From contig CAZXZY010000011.1 in NCBI GenBank assembly GCA_964645825.1, positions 1 to 23,450 on the forward strand: DNA of 23,450 nucleotides. Reading direction: 5' to 3'. How positions within the stretch are numbered: the first letter of the stretch is position 1; each line of letters opens with the position of its first letter. The DNA comes from JABIAL01 sp964645825. Lineage in GTDB: Bacteria; Patescibacteriota; Patescibacteriia; UBA1558; GWA2-36-10. Of the stretch, positions 19,363-23,450 are shown in pieces. The notes under the pieces are model-generated. The model was not told where the DNA came from, made no database searches, and saw only the letters and a program-made list of their open reading frames with translations. The translations under genes were made by a program, and so were the position numbers.

Positions 19363-20936
19363 CCAGACCACGACCAGTAGTTTTAATAGTTTTGGACGGT
19401 TTTGGCTTGGCTCCTCCTTCACGAGCCAATGCAATTTCTTTGGCTAAAACTCCAAATTTTGATAAATACATGACTAATTATCCGGTTATGCCACTAGCGG
19501 CTAGCGGCGAAGCAGTTGGTTTGACTTGGGGCGAGATAGGTAATTCAGAAGTTGGCCATTTATCCTTGGGCTCAGGAAAAATTTGTTATCAGAATTTGCC
19601 ACGTATTACTAAATCTATTTCTGATGGTGACTTTTTTGACAATGATGCTTTTGTAAAGGCTTGTCAGCACGTGAAAGAAAAAGGATCAGCCTTGCATTTA
19701 ATGGGTCTCGTGTCTTCTGGTGGCGTACATAGTTTCAATGAGCATCTGTATGCACTAGTCGAATTAGCAAAAAAAGAAAAAGTAGAGCGAGTTTATATTC
19801 ATACTTTTTTAGATGGGCGTGACACACCTTATAATAGTGGCATTAATTTTATTTCTAAATTACAATCAAAATTAAAAATTATTGGCTTAGGTGCCATTGC
19901 CACAGTGTCCGGTCGTTTTTACTCTATGGATCGAGATAGCAATTGGGATCGAATAGAAAAAGCCTTTAGAGCCATAGTTGATGGAGAGAGCGTAGAAAAA
20001 CACGAGGATCCCTTGGTTGCCATTCAAAAATCTTACGATCAAGGTGTTTACGATGAAGAAATGGTGCCGGTGACTATCGTTGATGATATGCAAGAGCCAA
20101 AAGGCCGTGTCAAAGATAATGACAGTGTCATTTGTTTTAATTTTCGTTCAGATCGAGCGCGACAATTAACCAAAGCTTTAGTTTTGCCTGGTTTTGAAAA
20201 ATTTAAAAGAGAATATTTTCAAAATTTATTTATGGTTAGCATGACTGAATATGAGAAAGATTTACCAGTAAGCATTGCTTTCCCACCAGTAGTTATCAAA
20301 ACACCATTAGCTAAAGTAATAGCCGACGCTGGTTTAAAGCAGCTACATGTCGCTGAAACAGAAAAGTATGCTCATGTTACTTATTTTTTTAACGGTAGCA
20401 GTGAAAAAATCTTTGAAGGTGAAGATAGAGTCTTGGTGCCTTCTCCGCATGTGCCTTCTTATGACCAGAAGCCAGCTATGTCAGCCAGAGAAATAAATAA
20501 TAAATTATTACAAAAGATAAAAGAAGGGACTTATGACTTCATTGTAGTTAATTACGCTAATGCGGACATGGTTGGACATACGGGTAATTTATCAGCCACC
20601 ATTGAAGCAGTGGAAATTCTAGATAAGTTAATCAGTGAAGTAGTAGATACGACCTTATCTTATAATGGCGTAGTCTTGATCACCGCTGATCATGGTAATG
20701 CTGAGAGTTTATATAATTTACAAACCGGAGAGATCGTAAAAGAGCATTCAAATAATCCAGTGCCCCTGTTTATTGTTGGACAACAATTTGCCGGCAAGAG
20801 CATCTTGCCTGGCTTGTCTAGTACGGATTTAAGTCAGATTACACCGGTGGGTGTTTTGGCTGATGTAGCACCAACGATTTTAAAAATTATAGGTTTGAAA
20901 AAACCAGTCGAAATGACTGGTAGTTCGTTAATTTAA
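19359..20936 (+). CDS. gpmI: Cofactor-independent phosphoglycerate mutase, copy 2 (canonical)
   Basis: 525 residues. All iPGM signatures are intact: LDGFG (Asp13), GNSEVGH (Ser63), SSGGVHSF (His124), FLDGRDTP, GRFYSMDRD, RSDRARQLT, EKYAHVTYFFNG, NADMVGHTG, TADHGN and KEHSNNPVP. It shares all these blocks with copy 1 but differs widely between them, so the duplication looks old. It carries a C-terminal insert (about 472-498, rich in G, S and P) absent from copy 1. Translation is coupled to copy 1 by ATGA. The last bases overlap the convergent PAP2-like gene by four, and the gene contains that gene's terminator hairpin at 20898-20921. Why two copies are kept is not evident. Confidence 0.95.
   Translation: MTRPRPVVLIVLDGFGLAPPSRANAISLAKTPNFDKYMTNYPVMPLAASGEAVGLTWGEIGNSEVGHLSLGSGKICYQNLPRITKSISDGDFFDNDAFVKACQHVKEKGSALHLMGLVSSGGVHSFNEHLYALVELAKKEKVERVYIHTFLDGRDTPYNSGINFISKLQSKLKIIGLGAIATVSGRFYSMDRDSNWDRIEKAFRAIVDGESVEKHEDPLVAIQKSYDQGVYDEEMVPVTIVDDMQEPKGRVKDNDSVICFNFRSDRARQLTKALVLPGFEKFKREYFQNLFMVSMTEYEKDLPVSIAFPPVVIKTPLAKVIADAGLKQLHVAETEKYAHVTYFFNGSSEKIFEGEDRVLVPSPHVPSYDQKPAMSAREINNKLLQKIKEGTYDFIVVNYANADMVGHTGNLSATIEAVEILDKLISEVVDTTLSYNGVVLITADHGNAESLYNLQTGEIVKEHSNNPVPLFIVGQQFAGKSILPGLSSTDLSQITPVGVLADVAPTILKIIGLKKPVEMTGSSLI
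20898..20921 (-). terminator. Intrinsic terminator for the minus-strand PAP2-like gene, inside gpmI copy 2
   Basis: ACCAGTC (20903-20909) and GACTGGT (20915-20921) form a perfect seven-base-pair stem around five bases. Read on the minus strand it is followed by a T-run (complement of the A's at 20898-20903). On the plus strand no T-run follows, so it should be one-directional. It lies in codons near the 3' end of gpmI, about 12 bases beyond the PAP2-like stop. Confidence 0.75.
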
Positions 20937-21370
20937 GGCCAAATATTTATGAGCCAGTAAGTAAGTGCTAAGCCGACGATAATTCCGACAATTACTTCCG
21001 GAGCTTTATGACCAAATTTTTCACCTAAAATAGGAAATTTATATTCTTGTTTATCGGGTAATTCTTTGACTAAGCTATTGATCACTTGGCCTTGCTGGCC
21101 AATAGCGTGACGGAAGCCAAAAGCGTCTCGGATGATAATTAGGGCTAGTATAGAGGCAATAGCGAAAGTAGAAGATTGTAATCCATCATAATAGCCAGTC
21201 ACAAAAGCTAGAGAGGCAACCATGGCTGAATGAGATGAAGGCATGCCACCATAGGCATTTATTCGGCTCAATCTTTTCCAAGTCCAACCATCTTTAGTGT
21301 GAGTGAAAATTTTCAATACTTGAACGATAACCATTACGGCTAAGGGAATCAAAAATAGCTGATAGTTCAT
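20933..21370 (-). CDS. Divergent PAP2-family membrane protein (DUF212/YuiD-like)
   Basis: 145 residues, the usual small size of the divergent PAP2 family (related to acid phosphatase/vanadium haloperoxidase). Conserved blocks are present: NAYGGMPSSHSA (about 38-49), IRDAFGFRHAIGQQ (about 80-93) and LGEKFGHKAPEVIVGIIVG near the end. Four or so hydrophobic helices put it in the membrane. Related PAP2 enzymes dephosphorylate lipid phosphates such as undecaprenyl pyrophosphate, but the activity of this subgroup is not established. It is transcribed divergently from uppP, 57 bases apart, which supports a role in polyprenyl or phospholipid phosphate recycling. Its stop overlaps the gpmI stop. Confidence 0.92.
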   Translation of the reverse strand: MNYQLFLIPLAVMVIVQVLKIFTHTKDGWTWKRLSRINAYGGMPSSHSAMVASLAFVTGYYDGLQSSTFAIASILALIIIRDAFGFRHAIGQQGQVINSLVKELPDKQEYKFPILGEKFGHKAPEVIVGIIVGLALTYWLINIWP

Positions 21371-21398
21371 AAATTTATATTAATTATACAATACATAC

Positions 21399-21428
21399 AT
21401 TATATCAAAATTAATCAAATCTAGACAA
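21399..21428 (-). promoter_or_regulatory. Sigma70-type promoter for the PAP2-like gene
   Basis: On the minus strand TTGTCT (complement of 21423-21428) is followed after 18 bases by a perfect TATAAT (complement of 21399-21404). A second TATAAT lies nearer the gene (complement of 21383-21388). The -35 touches the ATG of uppP. No clear plus-strand promoter for uppP was found in the same 57 bases. Confidence 0.5.
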
Positions 21429-22186
21429 TGACTATTTTGCAAACAATTATTTTGGGCATAGTACAAGGCATCACAGAGTGGCTACCAATTTCATCTTCTG
21501 GCCATTTAGTTTTATTTGAATATTGGCTCAAGCTTCAAGAGTTAGCAGTAGAATTTGATATTTTCTTACACTTGGCTAGCTTACTGGTAGTTCTTATATT
21601 TTTTAGAAAAGAAATTTTAGAAGTCATTAAAGATTTTATTTCGCCTAAAAAATTATTCCATCGTTCTAGACGTCATTGGGGTTGGTACATTATTATTAGC
21701 ACAGTGATCACTGGGATTTTGGGCTGGATGTTTTATCAGCAGATTGATTTTTTTAGAACACCGTATTCTGTAGCTGGCTGGATGTTTGTGACTACCTTAT
21801 TATTATTGGCCACTGCCTTTAGAAAAGAGCGAGGACAATTAGGAATGATGCACGCTATTATTTTAGGTTTTATGCAGGGCTTGGCAGTTTTACCAGGACT
21901 TTCCCGTAGCGGCGCAGTTATTGCCATGGCCTTAGTTCTGGGGATGAAGAAAAAAGATGCCTTTGATTACGCATTTTTATTGGCCATTCCAGCTATCGGC
22001 GGTTCATTTTTATTGTCAGTAAATAATTTGACTTGGAATTGGATTTATTTGATCGGATTTATTGTCGCTTTTGGTGTTGGCTATGCTTCTTTGATTTTGT
22101 TAAGAAAAATTATTGAAAAAGATTATTTTCATTGGTTTTTTATCTACACTCTAATATTATCTTTTTTAATTTTCACTTTTGTTTAG
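21428..22186 (+). CDS. uppP: Undecaprenyl-diphosphatase (UppP/BacA)
   Basis: 252 residues, near family length. An integral membrane enzyme that dephosphorylates undecaprenyl pyrophosphate, recycling the lipid carrier for peptidoglycan and other surface polymers. The two signature regions are present: GITEWLPISSSGHL (about 13-26, with the catalytic Glu and Ser cluster) and PGLSRSGAVIA (about 156-166, with the catalytic Arg), the second preceded by ILGFMQGLAVL, an inverted-repeat echo of the first. Hydrophobic helices fill the rest. It abuts manC with no gap (stop 22184-22186, next ATG 22187), so the envelope genes are one transcript. The leader has no Shine-Dalgarno. Confidence 0.97.
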   Translation: MTILQTIILGIVQGITEWLPISSSGHLVLFEYWLKLQELAVEFDIFLHLASLLVVLIFFRKEILEVIKDFISPKKLFHRSRRHWGWYIIISTVITGILGWMFYQQIDFFRTPYSVAGWMFVTTLLLLATAFRKERGQLGMMHAIILGFMQGLAVLPGLSRSGAVIAMALVLGMKKKDAFDYAFLLAIPAIGGSFLLSVNNLTWNWIYLIGFIVAFGVGYASLILLRKIIEKDYFHWFFIYTLILSFLIFTFV

Positions 22187-23278
22187 ATGTTATATCCAGT
22201 AATTTTAGCTGGTGGAAGTGGTCAAAGATTATGGCCATTGTCTACAAAAAATAATCCCAAACAAGTAAATGCTTTGATGGGAGAAGAAAGTTTATTGCAG
22301 GCAACTTACAAACGTTTGTTGTCTGATTTTGAGAATCAAAATATTTTTATAGTTACTACTCAAGATTTAACATCGCTAATCAAAAAGCAAGTTTCTATAA
22401 ATAGCAAAAATTATATTGTAGAACCAGAGCGTCGTGATACAGCCATGGCTATTGGATTGTCAGCGATACATTTACAATATCGTGATCCCGAAGCTGTAAT
22501 GGTGACTGTTAATAGTGATGCTTTTATTAAAGAGACAGAAGATTATATTAAAATTTTGAAATCAGCTAATAAAGTAGTTGAAAAAAATCCAGAGAAATTC
22601 TTATTAATTGGGATTAAGCCAGAATATCCAGAAACGGGCTATGGCTACATTGAAAAAGAAAATTCTAAAATTCTAAACATAGATAAGCGTGATATTTATA
22701 AAGTCAAAGCCTTCAAAGAAAAGCCAGATTTAAAAACTGCAGAAAAATATATGGCCGATTCAAATTTTTTGTGGAATCCAGCGATGTTTGTTTTTAAAGT
22801 TGAGAGTTTATTGGAGTGGTACAAAAAGTTTTTACCAGAAATTTATGCTGGCTTGATGAAAATAAAAGTTGCTTTAGAAAGTGCTAATAAAAAAGAATAT
22901 AAAAAAATATTAACTAAAATTTATAATAATACAAAGCCAATTTCTATCGATTATGGTTTATTAGAAAAAATGGAAGACATGTTGGTCATGCCAGTAGATC
23001 TGACTTGGGCTGACGTTGGTCACTGGCGATCTCTGAGAGATGTGCAATTATCAGCTACTAATTTGGCTAATATTAGCAATAGTCAGCACATTGACCTTGA
23101 TAGTAAGAACAACTTATTATATTCTTCTAGTGGAAAGCTGATTGCGACTTTGGGAGTAGAGGATATGGTATTAGTGGAAACCGATGATGTTATTTTCTTG
23201 TGTTCGGCTAGACGAGCGCAAGATGTAAAACATTTATTAAAAAAGATATCAGATAAAGATTTGAAAAAATACTTATGA
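22187..23278 (+). CDS. manC: Mannose-1-phosphate guanylyltransferase
   Basis: 363 residues, the short form without the C-terminal mannose-6-phosphate isomerase domain. It makes GDP-mannose from GTP and mannose-1-phosphate for surface glycans. The nucleotide site is LAGGSGQRLWPLS followed by NPKQ. Also seen are VEPERRDTAMAIGLSA, the metal-binding VNSDAFI (where VxPADH is common), ETGYGYIE, FKEKPD (FxEKP motif), FLWNPAMFVF, PISIDYGLLEK and TWADVGHW, all in family order. The D in VNSDAF is retained. It overlaps the next gene by ATGA. A homologous sugar-1-phosphate nucleotidyltransferase acting on another sugar is possible, but the full motif set favours mannose. Confidence 0.92.
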   Translation: MLYPVILAGGSGQRLWPLSTKNNPKQVNALMGEESLLQATYKRLLSDFENQNIFIVTTQDLTSLIKKQVSINSKNYIVEPERRDTAMAIGLSAIHLQYRDPEAVMVTVNSDAFIKETEDYIKILKSANKVVEKNPEKFLLIGIKPEYPETGYGYIEKENSKILNIDKRDIYKVKAFKEKPDLKTAEKYMADSNFLWNPAMFVFKVESLLEWYKKFLPEIYAGLMKIKVALESANKKEYKKILTKIYNNTKPISIDYGLLEKMEDMLVMPVDLTWADVGHWRSLRDVQLSATNLANISNSQHIDLDSKNNLLYSSSGKLIATLGVEDMVLVETDDVIFLCSARRAQDVKHLLKKISDKDLKKYL

Positions 23279-23450
23279 TCAAAATAATAAAATTAATTTT
23301 ATTAATCGGCATTGTCAGTTTGATCTGGTTTTTGTTTGTTTTAAATATAGGAAATAACGCTGAGCAAAAATCTTTTATTATAAAACAAGGACAAGGTGTT
23401 AATGAAATTAGTCATAATCTTAAAGAGGTTGATTTAATCAAAAATAAATT
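23275..23450 (+). CDS. mltG: Endolytic transglycosylase MltG-like protein (5' part, runs off the window)
   Basis: 58 complete codons are visible from the ATG that overlaps the manC stop. A short basic start, one hydrophobic segment (about 5-25) and then a periplasmic segment, KSFIIKQGQGVNEISHNLKEVDLI split over residues 32-55, which matches the LysM-like 'F.I..G.....I...L...glI' opening of MltG/YceG. MltG cleaves nascent glycan strands at the membrane and sets glycan chain length. The catalytic domain lies outside the window, so the call rests on the N-terminal pattern and its envelope-gene context. Confidence 0.7.
   Translation, partial: MIKIIKLILLIGIVSLIWFLFVLNIGNNAEQKSFIIKQGQGVNEISHNLKEVDLIKNK

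Noticed and set aside
1..23450. CRISPR array, tRNA/rRNA genes, insertion sequences or prophage genes
   Set aside because: No regularly spaced repeats, cloverleaf-like segment, transposase or phage motif was found on reading both strands; a tRNAscan/Infernal run would settle the RNA genes.

Overview
The window reads as a chromosomal segment of a low-GC bacterium, most likely a member of the Candidate Phyla Radiation (Patescibacteria). This is an inference from gene style, not from a marker gene. The supports are the AT-rich composition, very short intergenic gaps, many genes with no visible Shine-Dalgarno, several small 7TM 'kinase N-terminus' membrane proteins, a CysRS of unusual motif spelling, tandem cofactor-independent phosphoglycerate mutases, and lipid recycling genes. 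TGA is used as a stop (for example at 1319-1321 and 10787-10789), so this is genetic code 11 and not the TGA=Gly code of Gracilibacteria/Absconditabacteria. No tRNA, rRNA, CRISPR array, transposase or phage gene was seen.

Layout. 1-1274: the 3' part of cysS. 1319-2092 (minus): an alpha/beta hydrolase that is clearly richer in GC and has its own promoter, Shine-Dalgarno and terminator, so it looks acquired. 2172-7369: a six-gene plus-strand run from one promoter. It holds a 7TM/GAF sensor without a kinase, two tandem kinase-less 7TM proteins, an asparaginase-fold protein without the usual active-site motif, a deoxyribosyltransferase-like domain fused to a ribbon-helix-helix DNA-binding domain, and an esterase. 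A tandem TGACGGCT repeat sits at the predicted transcription start. 7370-9037: an accessory islet with a structured, possibly noncoding RNA unit, a 53-aa small gene, a 377-aa protein ending in a HEPN-like RX4H motif, and three terminators.

9049-14883: a translationally coupled operon of an acyl-CoA ligase, a PlsC acyltransferase, a HAD phosphatase and a 931-residue sensor histidine kinase. It links use of exogenous fatty acids for phospholipid synthesis to a membrane sensor. 14898-20936: the lower-glycolysis operon. A strong extended -10 promoter is followed by a small membrane-anchored protein, then pgk, eno and two tandem gpmI paralogues, covering 1,3-bisphosphoglycerate to phosphoenolpyruvate. 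20933-23450: cell-envelope genes. A divergent PAP2 protein on the minus strand faces uppP, manC and the start of mltG on the plus strand, pointing to polyprenyl-phosphate recycling, GDP-mannose supply and peptidoglycan processing.

The most unusual part is 2172-7369. It joins several receptor-type membrane domains without output kinases to two enzyme-fold proteins that appear catalytically degenerate, one of them carrying a DNA-binding domain. I read it as a possible undescribed sensing/regulatory system; this is a hypothesis.
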